Shown in pieces: positions 11,121-21,560 of a stretch of DNA of 64,000 nucleotides (position 1 is its first letter; each line of letters starts with the position of its first letter). The DNA comes from Rhyacophila brunnea. Its lineage: Eukaryota; Arthropoda; Insecta; Trichoptera; Rhyacophilidae. The DNA is taken from contig JAGYXB010000804.1 of NCBI GenBank assembly GCA_022495005.1, positions 488,507 to 552,506 of the forward strand. Direction: 5' to 3'. The notes beneath the pieces were generated by a model. It had not been told where the DNA came from. It saw only the letters and a list, made by a program, of their open reading frames with translations, and did not search any database. The position numbers were made by a program, and so were the translations under genes.

Positions 11121-11769
11121 CGAAATTGAACTACTATCCGAAATATATTCCTTATAATATACTCTACAATCGTGCATCCAAGATTAGAAGATACTATGTA
11201 GTGAAAACGAAGAACGACTCAATTCTAGACTTAGATTATTGACGGTAAGAATGAAAGCGCCAGTAGAGGTTAGCGTCATTTATTTTTAAATTTGACAATG
11301 CATAGAATTCAATAAGGTGTGGTGAGATCGAGTGACGCGTAGCCCCTTTTATGGGCGATACCCCCCAATCCCCAGGGAACGTGAGGTGAATTTAGTGGGC
11401 TTAAATACCCTTTCCCAGTTCTCACGTACCTACTACATACACGTCGCTTCCTGAATAGCACGTAATGTAGGTGATATCTATCGGCTTTACTTTTTGACTT
11501 GGATTATTAATTTGGCAATTTAAAGAAAACCTTGATTTTATTACACACATTTTCCTGCTGATACTGGAAAGCGAAAGTTAACTACCAATACCTATAATAA
11601 CATATATAATTGTGTACATGTAGTGATTTTCCGTTAATTTCATGATATAAATGAGAATTCTCACATTTTTACAGGTTAAAGAAAACCAAAGGTGGCACAT
11701 CAGAACTAACAATAATAAAGCTTTTCGAATAACTTAAGCGTCATATAGTGAATATTTCAAGAGCACTAA
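11121..11769. other. No gene seen
   Basis: Unassigned AT-rich sequence with one GC-richer patch near 11330-11400 (CCCCCCAATCCCCAGGG) that has no recognisable function. Confidence 0.5.
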
Positions 11770-11905
11770 GACTCGATGCGATGGATCTAGACAGAGCTAA
11801 ATCAGAAGGCCGAGTCGACCAACTGAAGAGAGAAAAAGTTCAGGAAGGAAATTCATGGATGACGATTGTGCAGTCGGTCATGGACCTGAATGGACGGTAA
11901 CGTAA
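11770..11905 (+). pseudogene. LINE ORF2 C-terminal fragment
   Basis: GATTGTGCAGTCGGTCATGG followed by ACCTGAATGG matches the fragment at 38716-38860 (GGTTGTGCAGTCGGCAATTG). Both resemble the extreme 3' coding end of non-LTR retrotransposons. Short and decayed. Confidence 0.4.
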
Positions 11906-12046
11906 ACTTGTAAGTAAGAGAGTAATGTGAGTTAACGGTTAAAGCAAATACCTATACCAAAACTAACCATAACTGTTAATGAGAAAGCATTCGGTACCCT
12001 CCGCAATGTGCGTTAAAGTAAGATAGAAACATATTAATACAGGGAA

Positions 12047-12443
12047 TGGGACAACTGGACTCCGGACAATTGGACGCCGCACTGTCGTAGACACGTATAC
12101 AGAACGTAGACGAGGTATTTTAATCAGTTTCTATCTACTACTTAGTAGCTTTACTTCATTTTACTCATAACATAATGTATTCTTTATTGCGGATTGAGAA
12201 TTACCATGCCTAAGGCTTTATATAAAATAAAAAACTTTTTTTTCGTTGGAACTTAAACATATATGCACGATTTAATCATTATTTACGTCTGCATATTTAC
12301 ATTCTCACCAACTATTAAATCATAATATAATCATTTAAATATAAATATTAATATTAAATATTTTTTAAAGTACCTATAAGTACCTAACGTCTATTTATCT
12401 TCGAATTCCGTGGCGTCCAGTTGTCCCGGTGCCAAATCGTCCT
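12047..12443. repeat. MITE with GGGACAACTGGAC-type inverted ends
   Basis: The left end has two repeats (GGGACAACTGGACTCC, GGACAATTGGACGCC). The right end carries the inverse (GGCGTCCAGTTGTCCCGG, CCAAATCGTCCTA). TIRs are about 33 bp at roughly 75% identity, with a doubled GGACAAYTGGAC motif in each. The interior is AT-rich and non-coding. Exact ends and target duplication are not resolved. Confidence 0.55.
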
Positions 12444-12949
12444 AGACCCTTAATACATGACTTGGTAACGCTAGAGATATGAAGCCGGTAAATAGTGGTT
12501 TGACTGATATTCTCAGGGCAAAATCAAGAGTACAATAAATTAATTAACATAAAGTCAGTGCTCAATATTTTTAGTTAATTTATACAAGCAATATGAGGTT
12601 CTACTGTACGTCATACACAAAGAAAACGGCTGCATAATAATATGTCCGGACAATATCCTCTTGTCTTTAGTATTATTGCTCTGAGGTTAAACTTAATCAT
12701 TGTATACAGGTAATACCTATACGTCTCATGCAATATCAATTATTTACATATCGTTATTTCTTTCCGTGAATGCACTAATTTGACTAAATGACAGAACACA
12801 CAAAATGTTACTTTATTTGTATCAATTTTACGCACGCCAGGCAAAAGGAAAATGAAGTCATTTCACCTCCAATTAACGTTATCAACACTTCTGTATCCTT
12901 ATCAGTAAATACCGACTATCAGAGCCGCCGTTCCAAGTAACAGTAAACG
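12444..12949. other. No gene seen
   Basis: Unassigned. One GTCCGGACAATATCC at about 12642 recalls the subterminal motif of the pogo-like remnant at 1-1667 but stands alone. Confidence 0.4.
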
Positions 12950-13060
12950 CATTTAGCGCTTGGCATGTAGCAAACAAGCTAGCTACAAGTTTGCCTCGCT
13001 TAGCGGATTTCTTTTTGAAAGGGCAGGAGGATTCGATGGGCGGTAGTTACCTATGACCTT
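12950..13060 (+). repeat. Fragment of the GC-rich repeat (GCTACAAGTTT family)
   Basis: AAGCTAGCTACAAGTTTGCC, then AGCGGATTTCTTTTTGAAAG and GGGCGGTAGTTACCTATGA, resembles 16880-17010 and 17060-17200. Confidence 0.5.
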
Positions 13061-13169
13061 AAAACCTTCAATTAATATCACGATAAAGGTTTTCATATCA
13101 GTTGGTAAAGATTAAATATCAAATGCATTAAATAATAGAATGTAATACTAAAATAGCCACCGCAATGCA

Positions 13170-14095
13170 CGAAATATCATCATCATCAGCCTGAATCTAC
13201 CCACTGCTGGATGAAAACCTCTTCAAGCTGCTTCCACTTCTCTCGGGCCTGTGCATTGCGTTGCCACGTACTTCCGCAGAACTTTATCATTTCATCGATC
13301 CATCGGCCTCTAGGTCTACCTTGCGGACGTTTTTTACCTTTTGGATACCACTGGATGACTAATATTTGTCCAACGATTGTCTCTTCTTCGAGCTATGTGT
13401 CCAGCCCATCTCGATTTGAGGATTTTAATGAACTCTATCACATCGCAAACTCTTGTCTGCTTCCTTATCCACTCATTCCTCTTTTTGTCCTTTCGCGTTA
13501 TGCCCAGCATGCACCTCTACATACCACGTTGTGCTACTCTAAGTTTCTGGATCTCTCTTTTACTTAGTGTCCATGTTTCACACGCATATGTGATTACGGG
13601 AAGCACACACTGGTTGAACACTTTGCTTTAGGCACAGTGGAAGGTCACTGTTGGACATTATTCAGGCGGCCAAAAGCACTCCAGCCTAGCTTTACTCTGC
13701 AAACAATTTCATCAAATATATGTGTCGCTAGATTTCAAAATCAGCCAAGTCCATAATAGATGGATAGGAGAAAAACAGCTTTTGGTTTTCTCAAATACAC
13801 AGTCACAAAGGTGAAAGTTTATATTATTTCGAGTATATAATATTTTAAATTAATAAATTTTGATAACGCAGAAATGTTAGAAAGCAATAGTTCTTCAACA
13901 ATTCACAAAAAAGTCAAAAATACCTAAAGGTGGATTTGGCTGATTTTGAAATGTAGCGACACATATATAGACAGAAATATATATAATAGATTTATATATA
14001 TACACTTGTTAACCCAGATAGATGTAGTTTTTGTTTGAGCTGAGTGCCATTGATGAGGATCTCTTTTTGGCCCGCAAAACAGTTAAACATGACTT
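13170..14095 (-). pseudogene. RTE/BovB-like LINE, reverse-transcriptase C-terminus, split by a MITE
   Basis: On the minus strand, 14090-13990 encodes the ILINGTQLKQ...(Y)LG block. After the nested MITE, the frame pieces at 13715-13211 encode RVKLGWSAFGRLNNV, FNQCVLPVITYACETWTLSK, LRVAQRGMEVHAG and FIKILKSRWAGHIARRRDNR, all landmarks of RTE-clade reverse transcriptases. The 3' end near 13176 is the GATGATGATGAT simple repeat typical of arthropod RTE elements. Frameshifts (for example around 13630) and the insertion show it is inactive. The catalytic core is absent, so this is the usual 5'-truncated insertion. Confidence 0.85.
13717..13968. repeat. MITE inserted into the RTE copy
   Basis: The TIRs are TATATGTGTCGCTAGATTTC at 13717 and its inverse, ending GTAGCGACACATATA near 13967. 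They continue to CAAAATCAGCCAA, 33 bp with one visible mismatch. The element is about 252 bp and non-coding. The flanks are AT-rich (ATATA), so a TA duplication is possible but cannot be distinguished. The RTE coding motifs lie on either side, which proves nesting. Confidence 0.85.
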
Positions 14096-14489
14096 TTGTC
14101 ATAACATTACAAATTTAACAAAGCACGAAATATAACAGTTTATAATTAATTTATATATCGTATTTATAATCTAACAAAGAAAAGGAAAGTGTAGTAGGTA
14201 CTTCGCAAATGTAACTCGTGGGTGAAAAATACAATATTCTACAACTTCCTACACTGGGGAGTACTTCTCATAAAAGTGGTACAGACATTGACGAAAATCT
14301 GGCTGAATAATCTAGGAATTTGGTTTCATAAGAGCACAGCCTCATCGTTCCTGTCAACAGCAGCGTTGCCAATTTAGTGTTTTTCTTTCCAGATATAGCA
14401 TTTTTCGGCAATGCATCTGGCTTGTGGCGTTTTTATTAGCATTTTTTGATGCTTCCAACAGCTTTAAATCTGCTGAAAATACGGTAGAT
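14096..14489. other. No gene seen
   Basis: Unassigned; the 60-codon minus frame at 14354-14536 has no recognisable motif. Confidence 0.4.
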
Positions 14490-14790
14490 ATTGAGTTTAT
14501 AACCAACATTATAACGCAATTCGATAAGCATTTCATGTAAAAACTACTAGTTTAAATCGTCGTAATTTAGTTAAGATACCCGTAGCTTAATTGTGAAAGC
14601 ATACTGGCGCGAATCCAGCAGATACAGGTTCAAGTCCCGTGAGGTGTCGTAATTTTTTCTACAAAATGATTTTTTCTAGTGTGTGCCTATATGCATGAGG
14701 TGTTTTCAAATTATGTATATCTATTCAATATATAGAATGTTACATTCTCAAATCTTGTGTGTTATTCATTGAATAAAAAATATAGTTTAT
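14490..14790 (+). repeat. tRNA-like dispersed element, copy 1
   Basis: Shares with the copy at 21385-21560 an upstream block (TATAACGCAATTCGATAAGC), a tRNA-like segment and a downstream block (GCATGAGGTGTTTTCAAATTATGT). The tail (TCTCAAATCTTGTG, GAATAAAAAATATAGTTTAT) also occurs at 21190-21300 and inverted at 7304-7400. A tRNA-like head with a shared tail suggests a SINE, but the shared sequence upstream of the tRNA-like part is unusual for one. Confidence 0.55.
14576..14650 (+). other. tRNA-like segment (pseudogene or SINE head)
   Basis: The sequence fits a cloverleaf. A GATACCC acceptor strand pairs with AGGTGTC (one G-T, one mismatch). The D arm is GTAGCTTAATTGTGAAAGC. The anticodon arm is ACTGG-CGCGAAT-CCAGC, and the T arm is ACAGG-TTCAAGT-CCCGT. 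The anticodon loop lacks the invariant U33 and would read CGA. Loss of U33 here and in the copy at 21450 argues against a functional tRNA. Confidence 0.5.
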
Positions 14791-14799
14791 TGATAATTA

Positions 14800-15590
14800 G
14801 TTAGAAAACAGGAATTTCAAAATTAGACAGAGGCGTTTATGGTAATAGTTGAGATAGAGAACCAGATTCGGCAGTCATATCGGGTTTGCCTAACGATAAT
14901 GTTTTAATTATAATTGAATGTTGGCCATTGGAATTGAAAATAATGGAATAATGTTGCATTATAATATAATTATGATAAATCTCTGCGTATGTCATTATAT
15001 TATGGACATATTAATATGTTAATAATATTATAAAAGTATTTATATAGAAAAAACTCGTTTTTAAGATAAACTTGTTTTTCGTGTAAACTCATTCGAGTGT
15101 AATGAAATATCAGATGTATGGTGGTTATAACAATACTATGAGGCCCAATGATGAAGTAGTGCAATGAAACAGTATAATATAAGAGAAACATCCAGGCTTT
15201 GAGAAAATCACGTAAATATATTGTGACCTAACCGAGAATCGAATGAAAGAACAGCGCCTTACGCACCGGACTAAAAAGGAATTGGTTGGGCCAAATATAG
15301 TCGCCTTTGTCCGTATATTTCTCTCCTACCTCAAATCCTTGTTATTGTCCAGGCGCAACTGACTTACGGGTCATCAGTCGACCGTGATTGAATAAAATTT
15401 AACTCAAGACATCGGGCGCATCTAGGCTTGTTACAGTTAGACCGTCGTTTAACGAGTGATTCAACGCGCATACAGACTAATTGCAGACCACGAGCGTGTA
15501 CAGTGCAACCGCCGTGGAAACCATAATTCTATTCGCGTCTCCGTGCAAACTCCGTTAATAAAACCACCTGTGTCAGTGTTACCGGCACAG
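14800..15590. other. No gene seen; possible tRNA-derived remnant near 15215-15290 (minus)
   Basis: On the minus strand TCCGGTGCGTAAGGCGC is followed by TTCGATTCTCGGTTAGG, which resembles the middle and T-arm part of a tRNA-derived SINE. The rest is unassigned. Confidence 0.35.
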
Positions 15591-16174
15591 CAGTGGCGAA
15601 GGGTGGAGGTAGGCTGTTAAGATCCGCCATAAATATTGCACACTAAACTTTGTCAGTCATACATACATGTTTTCATTGAAATAAGACTACATTTTACAGA
15701 TGGTGTTGGTTAGTTTTTAAAATTCAATTAAACCCTGCGAAAACCAAGCCATAATAGATAATAGTCAAAAAAAACTCGTATATCTATAAAATATCTAAAA
15801 TTATGCAATTAAATCATACATAAATTTGGATATTTTATAGATAGAATAATAATTTTTATCTATTATAGTTTGGTTTAGGCATACCTTGATGAATTAAAGA
15901 AATGAACCAACAATATGTGTAATACGTATTCCTAATCTAACGAAAACAAATAAGTAAGAATGAAAAAATGTGCATAATTTTGTCATATCGCCTAAAATAT
16001 ACCAATACTATTATGGTTTGGTTGAGACAGAGTTTAATTGATTTTTAAAACCCAACCAATATCATCTGTAAATTGTAGTCTTATTTCAATAAAAACATAT
16101 ACATTTGACTGAAAAAGGTTAATGTGCACTATTTATGGCGGATCTTAATAGCCTACCTCCACCCTTCGCCACTA
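15591..16174. mobile_element. hAT-type MITE family X, complete copy 1 (584 bp, perfect 8-bp TSD)
   Basis: The left end CAGTGGCGAAGGGTGGAGGT begins at 15591; the right end CACCCTTCGCCACTA ends at 16174. The flanking octamer CGGCACAG is present on both sides (15583-15590 and 16175-16182), the 8-bp duplication diagnostic of hAT transposition. Long TIRs of roughly 180 bp include AAGATCCGCCATAAAT, CTTTGTCAGTCAT and TTCAATTAAACCCTGC, each found inverted on the right. No coding sequence. Other copies: 32448-33028, 42014-42414, 53230-53515 and 63600-63787. Confidence 0.92.
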
Positions 16175-16339
16175 CGGCACAGGGTGTCTCCTCATTTATC
16201 ACATCATTTATCAACAGTATACCATGCAAGTGCCTACAAGGACGTGAGGGCATGCACCATGGACCAGCTTCAACCAGACCGCTGAACATCGATTAGGTAA
16301 GTGCCTCGACTGACTCCCGTGTAACCGCACCCCATCATC

Positions 16340-16690
16340 CACATTCACTATCACAATAAAGGCCCCCATATCTTGAAACAGGCCCCCCAGACCTGGGTAT
16401 TTGGCGGGTCCCTCTACCTATCGCCAAGGTTAAGAGCAGCGTGATACTCGACAGTAGCGTTTTCTCTATTCTACTCGTGAATTATTATTTAAGTAGATAT
16501 ATAAATCATCATATCACAATTAATGGCATCGTACAACTGGAATATATATATATATTTTAAAATAATATTATCTAAATAAAGTAGCGACTTTTTTACTATT
16601 GAAGCAAATTTGTGATATGTGTCTATCTCACTTAGCTGGTCGACCCGCCACGTCGGGCCCCCAGGCTAGGGCCCTATCATAACAATCATT
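16340..16690 (+). repeat. GGGCCC-rich hAT-associated repeat, copy
   Basis: The blocks CCATATCTTGAAACAGGCCC, TTGGCGGGTCCCTCTACC, TATCGCCAAGGTTAAG, GCGACTTTTTTACTATTG, GTGTCTATCTCACTTAGCTG and CGGGCCCCCAGGCTAGGGCC recur in the same order inside the hAT elements at 27315-28123 and (inverted) 62136-63233. Pieces occur at 30740-30785 and 31310-31435. This is likely the interior of a related, larger hAT element. Confidence 0.65.
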
Positions 16691-16879
16691 CCGTCACAAA
16701 ATTACAGTCCACTATGAAAAGCGCAGCCAGGAATAAAAAATTACAATGAGTAGAATACATTTTGGTAATGAAGACTAAAATTTATTTATTTATTTATTAG
16801 ACTATAGATACATCTATATTTACTATTTCTTAAAGTAGGTATAAAAATATATTGCAATTTGCTAGTTAAGTTAGTTCTG

Positions 16880-17370
16880 CATTAGTAGCGATGTAGCAAA
16901 ACAAAACAGCCACAAGTTCTTCTCAGTTTATAAGCGGGCGGATTTTTTCAGACATGGGCGGGAAGCGGTTAGACAGGCGTCAGGATGCGGGGGCGGGCGT
17001 TAATTTACCTATGAGTGTATTTTATCTCTATCGACAGAATATTCAGTAGTCAAGTTAGAAAAGATGCGTTTTGCCGGTAAGCCGCCAACAAACAACTAGC
17101 TACAAGTTCTCGTCATTTTTCCGGCAAGGGCGGGGGCGATCCTCAGGGCGGCGGGGGCTGCAAGGCGAGGGGCGGACGGGGGCGATCAATAGCGACCCAG
17201 TCGCAAACTTCGCGCGCCGGCCGGGGCGGAAACTCGCGAAGGGCGGTCGGCGAGGATCGGGCGGCACCGCAACCGGCCGCCTACCCTCGCAACGATATAA
17301 TCATAATAATATCGCGGCGACATTAGGCGCAATCGGAGAATTGATGAAGGCAAAAAAGTGGCAATAGTAT
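16880..17370 (+). repeat. GC-rich repeat block in AT-rich surroundings
   Basis: Two neighbouring related units (about 16880-17010 and 17060-17370) share a TAGCTACAAGTTCT-like start (CAGCCACAAGTTCTTCTC in the first) and GGGCGG-rich bodies. A third fragment is at 12950-13060. The second unit is strongly GC-rich (GGCGGCGGGGGCTGCAAG). The 98-codon frame at 17071-17367 is Gly/Arg-rich only because the DNA is G-rich; it has no recognisable domain. The repetition argues for a transposable element rather than a CpG-island promoter. Confidence 0.5.
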
Positions 17371-18482
17371 CTACTTTTAACACCGTGCATGAGACACTTA
17401 AATCCCAGCACTTCTGTTATCAGGTTAACTTGCTTGCTGACAGCTCTAGTGTAATGTTACATTAAAGTTATTTGCCTATTTTTAAAAACGATGCGTATTT
17501 TTATCAAAATACTGAATTAATTGTAAAAACCGTACGTTATTATTATTGTCTGTTAGCGGGCTCGCACATAGAACCTCAATGCAACCACAACATTTACCGT
17601 GTAATTTAGTTGATACATATTCTCAAAACACATTACGTCACTGATACTCGCTGTTTTGACAACATGTTGAATGGGCAAATAAATCGGTAGCGATTCGGTA
17701 TGATTGTCGCTTTCGACTACATTTACCACCATTTCTTTGTTTCAAATGCATAACACAACAATGGCCGGCGATCGTAATTAATAACATATTTATCGTAAAA
17801 TAAATTAAGCATTATTTATCTAATAAGTCACTGTGCATATTTCTGTCTGTCATTTATGCGTTCTAATATTTCTGCCTACTTGGTAAAATCACTGTTTCTT
17901 TGCATGATGCCATTGTGTTCAATGACGTTTAGCCGGTTTGAGTGTTTGACAGTCGAGTCGATATTGGCAGGATGATTCTATTGAATACATCGCGCCTACT
18001 CGCAACATCGGGACATGCAATTTTGTTGCTTGGCTAAGATGAGATTACGTTAAGGTAGAGACGACTATATGTGTGAGTGGTCGCTTAATTGTATTTTACA
18101 TTTTCACCTAATGGTTCAACACTACGACATAACGCGGGAAATTTCATTTTTATAACTCTCACGCCACCTGTAATACTCGTACATTCAAACTCTTAAAGCA
18201 AATTCTCAATACAATTCCAAAGTTTCAAGTTTCCAACAAAAACGTAATCTCCAATCCTTGTTTACTCAAATTTTCTGTGATGAGTAGACTAAACACAGTT
18301 TGATTGACGCGCGATAAACCACAAACAAAATGACATCTACGACTGTTAAAATTTGAATAGACTTAGTTAGCTTCTCAATACATAGGCTTCCTATGTCAGG
18401 ATCAAGCCCCACTAAATATCAGGCTGTGACACGAAACTGTAAAATTCGTTGGCACTGTTGGCAGTGCCAGTTAGCATTAAAT
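17371..18482. other. About 1.1 kb without a recognised gene
   Basis: Unassigned; no informative open frame or termini noticed. Confidence 0.5.
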
Positions 18483-18921
18483 AAGTGACACACTTTAATA
18501 TGTATGTTTTGTTGTCAAAACAAAACAATAGAGCGATAATATTCGTCAACCATTATTAGATCAGTAGGGTCTGTTAACTGTTTTGATTTGTTAATTGAGA
18601 CAATATCTCTTTTAATATATGTACCGCATTTGTATAAATTAGAAGAACAATGGATGAATCCTCACTCAACTCATCGAGTCCGTCACGAGATGCACTACTA
18701 TTGTCACGAGTCCTTCACTCGAATCAAGTCTCTCAGTTCGTTAATATTATCAATCTCTTGATCACATCGATCTCACCAGTACATAATTACCCGCGATTAT
18801 AATCATACGTTACTATCCTTATTGTATTCAGTGTATTCTTGTAACGATCAATAAACTCTCCTCCAAACATCCACGCAACAACGAGCTTTTATCTCCTCCA
18901 CGCCTTTATTATCTCCAAACT
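18483..18921 (+). mobile_element. Probable solo LTR, copy 1
   Basis: Aligns over about 440 bp with 39017-39490: start AGTGACACACTTTAATATGT, a TATA-like GCATTTGTATAAAT near 18629, then Ser/Thr-like CTCACTCAACTC-type sequence. Near the end is TTGTAACGATCAATAAACTC, which contains an AATAAA signal. TATA box and AATAAA in this order with no coding interior is the layout of an LTR. The start AGTGAC is typical of Gypsy-type LTRs. Exact ends and target duplication were not resolved. Confidence 0.6.
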
Positions 18922-21084
18922 TCGAATGCAATATGGAAACTTTTTGTAAAAAAATATGAATATTGCATATTGAATACTTAAATGGTAATAATTTGAACAA
19001 AATATGCAATCGTTATTTATTGTGAACAGGTGCATTGCATTTGAAGATAATCAATATCTAACATAACTATCGTAAATCGTACTTCGCAATTCAGAGTCAC
19101 GGTCTGAATACAGTCGGCTTTGTGCCAGGATAATCAAGTATATATGTGTAATCAATATCGAATATAAAGTTACAAAATAAATTTCGATAACATTGTGGTT
19201 GTATAATGACCCCTCTATCGTCTTACGTAATATCTAAGACCCCCAAGGGCCAAGAGGCTCAGTAAACCGGAAGAAAAAAAGGATCGGGAAACCTAACCTG
19301 ATACTTATAGGTACCTACTAAGAAAGAGACAGTGGACGGAGGGAGTCGAGACGCGTCCTGCGGCGACCCAGATCCACATTGCATTCTAGTTTGATAATAA
19401 TAATTTGATAGTAACAATGCGTACAACAACTAGTTAGTGACAAACTAGTCTAGATAATTAAATTTTAAAAAAATAGAGTAAGTAAAACATGCAAATATGC
19501 AAAAGGCAACGGTGTTTTATCTAAGTGGGTCTAATTTAAAAAATACTAGCAACAAAAAATATGTGACACGCTATTATGGAAAATGTATTAGTCATGCTTG
19601 TAGCACCACTCCCTTATTTTTATCATAGCCAGTGATAATTAGAATGTATTATATTAAAATAGATTTCGTTTAGCAATGTTAACGGGGTTAACAGATAAAA
19701 ATGTCCTTAACTTGCGAGTGGCATTTTTTTAATATGAAACTTAAAATACAATAACTTTACTATCAAATATATAAAAAATAAAATGTAAGTATATAAACAT
19801 ATCCTTTACATTAAAAATATATAAGAAAACTATTAAAACTATCAACTATAGCTGTTATTGAACTGTTATCATCTATCAACTTCATATAAGCTCTTATTTA
19901 TATTTTAACTGGCTTTATTATAATGTAATAGAAATGATAACTTAGTAATAAATGCATTATGTGTTGGAAAATAACTTGTCAACAGTAATATTCATTATGG
20001 GCTTATGCGTTACAGATAGAGTGATATAAAGGCAAATGTAATATAATAAACTGTGGGCCTGTGAACCACTTTATTTATCAATCGGAAATGCAACATTGAT
20101 TTTTTTAAATGGCTGAATCACAGAATATTTTAAAGAAGAAGAAAGACATGTGAAGATTGTGAAGCAATTTGTAAAAAATACTAAATTAATACAAAAAATG
20201 TCAACAACCTTTGTTTGGGCCAATTATGCCAGCGCAATCACAGCCAAATTCCTAAACTACCCCACGTTCAGGCATAGTATAACCAAATTAAGTTACCTCC
20301 AAACCATTAACGCAGTTAGACGTGCATTAAAGAAAAATTCGCTTACGAATTATCGGTTGGAACGCATCGAAGTCCAAAATAACTTTGCAACAAACTATGG
20401 AGTGACTCAAAATAAACGGTTACGCGCGAGAGTGGTAGTGCGAGTGAGTGCTTCAGCATCACAAAAGGTCAGTGGCTGGCATCCTTGATATAACACCCCC
20501 CAGCATCCAAATAACTCCCTCACCCCGTCTAATACAGTCCATAGAAAGCGCAACCAGCTTTAAATTAACTAGTACTAATAAACGAAATAATTTAGTTATC
20601 TTGAAATATTAAAAATTAAATGTTGAAAGAATTCAGCCGACAGCAAAATAGGACAGAGTATTGGAATCGATTCAGTTCAGCCAATTCCGGTTGCTTTCTG
20701 CATATGACGATAAATTCACCACGAGTGAAAAGCTACAGGGTACAGAATACATGACCAAGTTTTAGTATAAATCCAAAGTGGATTTGAAACTTTTTGGTTC
20801 GATTTCCCAATGGATGGGAAGAATGTCTGCAGATCGCTATATTCTATTATATATTCTAAGTTTGTTTCTTTTCCAATAATCTTTTGATTTTTGAACGAAA
20901 TTGCATCTTGAATATTATGAATACAAAATATACCGATATAACAAAAAAGGGCTTATTTGACGAACTTCCTTTGAGGCACTCGAATCGAACAGTCCGGGAT
21001 TCAGTTCTACTTTATTTATTATTTTCTCTACCTTCAATTTGCTACATACTCCCCTCTCCATTAAATTCACTTATTTGATACATC
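18922..21084. other. About 2.2 kb without a recognised gene
   Basis: The longest frame, 20150-20488 (112 codons, plus), encodes a basic sequence without any domain, signal peptide or splice context that I recognise. It could be a decayed transposon fragment or chance. The rest is AT-rich. Confidence 0.5.
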
Positions 21085-21089
21085 TAAAA

Positions 21090-21160
21090 CAGCTACTTAC
21101 GTCTCGCTGAGATCACCCCCTATGTTCCGTAACTCCTAGCACTGGTGACCCCGACGATAA
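21090..21160 (+). other. Possible LTR end and primer-binding site remnant
   Basis: TGGTGACCCCGACGATAATT at about 21143 resembles the primer-binding region (TGGTGACCCCGACGTG) seen just inside the 5' LTR of many insect Ty3/Gypsy and related elements. The preceding GTTCCGTAACTCCTAGCAC could be an LTR end. No matching LTR or coding region was seen, so this is tentative. Confidence 0.3.
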
Positions 21161-21189
21161 TTGAAAATTACAATAGATGGTTGCCAATA

Positions 21190-21300
21190 TTGACGGTGTT
21201 TTCAAATTATGTACGTTCAATAATATAAAGAATTTTAAATTCTCAAATCTTGTAAATTATTCGTTGAATAAAAGAAATAGTTTATTAAGCCGTTAAAAAG
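21190..21300 (+). repeat. Tail of the tRNA-like element family
   Basis: GGTGTTTTCAAATTATGTAC, then TCTCAAATCTTGTAAATTAT and GAATAAAAGAAATAGTTTAT match the tail at 14700-14790. Confidence 0.65.
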
Positions 21301-21384
21301 TGCAAGTACGTTATAACTAAAATTTGGATTGATCCGGGCGTCAGTTAGTAATTAGGTCACTTAATAGATACCTTGATTGAAAAC

Positions 21385-21560
21385 ACAAAAATCTATAGCC
21401 AAATATTAACGCAATTTGATAAACATATTTATGTAATTAGACAGAACACATGTAGCTTAATTGGTAAAGCATGTTGGCGCGAATCCAGTGGTTATATTAC
21501 GTATTTTTTCTAGGAGGTATGCATATTATGAGGTGTTTTCAAATGATGTATTTATATTTA
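21385..21560 (+). repeat. tRNA-like dispersed element, copy 2
   Basis: Contains ATATTAACGCAATTTGATAA, the tRNA-like core TGTAGCTTAATTGGTAAAGC followed by TTGGCGCGAATCCAGTGG (about 21449-21491), and then TATGAGGTGTTTTCAAATGA. The T arm of the tRNA-like part is lost. The anticodon loop has the same G at position 33 as copy 1, so the change was inherited by the element. Confidence 0.55.

Noticed and set aside
13211..13631. Overlapping plus-strand frames of 118 and 84 codons
   Set aside because: They are antisense shadows of the minus-strand RTE reverse transcriptase.
14576..14650. Functional tRNA gene
   Set aside because: U33 missing, stem mismatches, and the same defect in a second repeat copy.
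17071..17367. 98-codon Gly/Arg-rich frame as a gene
   Set aside because: It follows only from the G-rich repeat sequence and has no domain; the DNA recurs as a repeat.
20150..20488. 112-codon frame as a host gene
   Set aside because: No recognisable domain, no splice context and no conserved motif; kept as unassigned.
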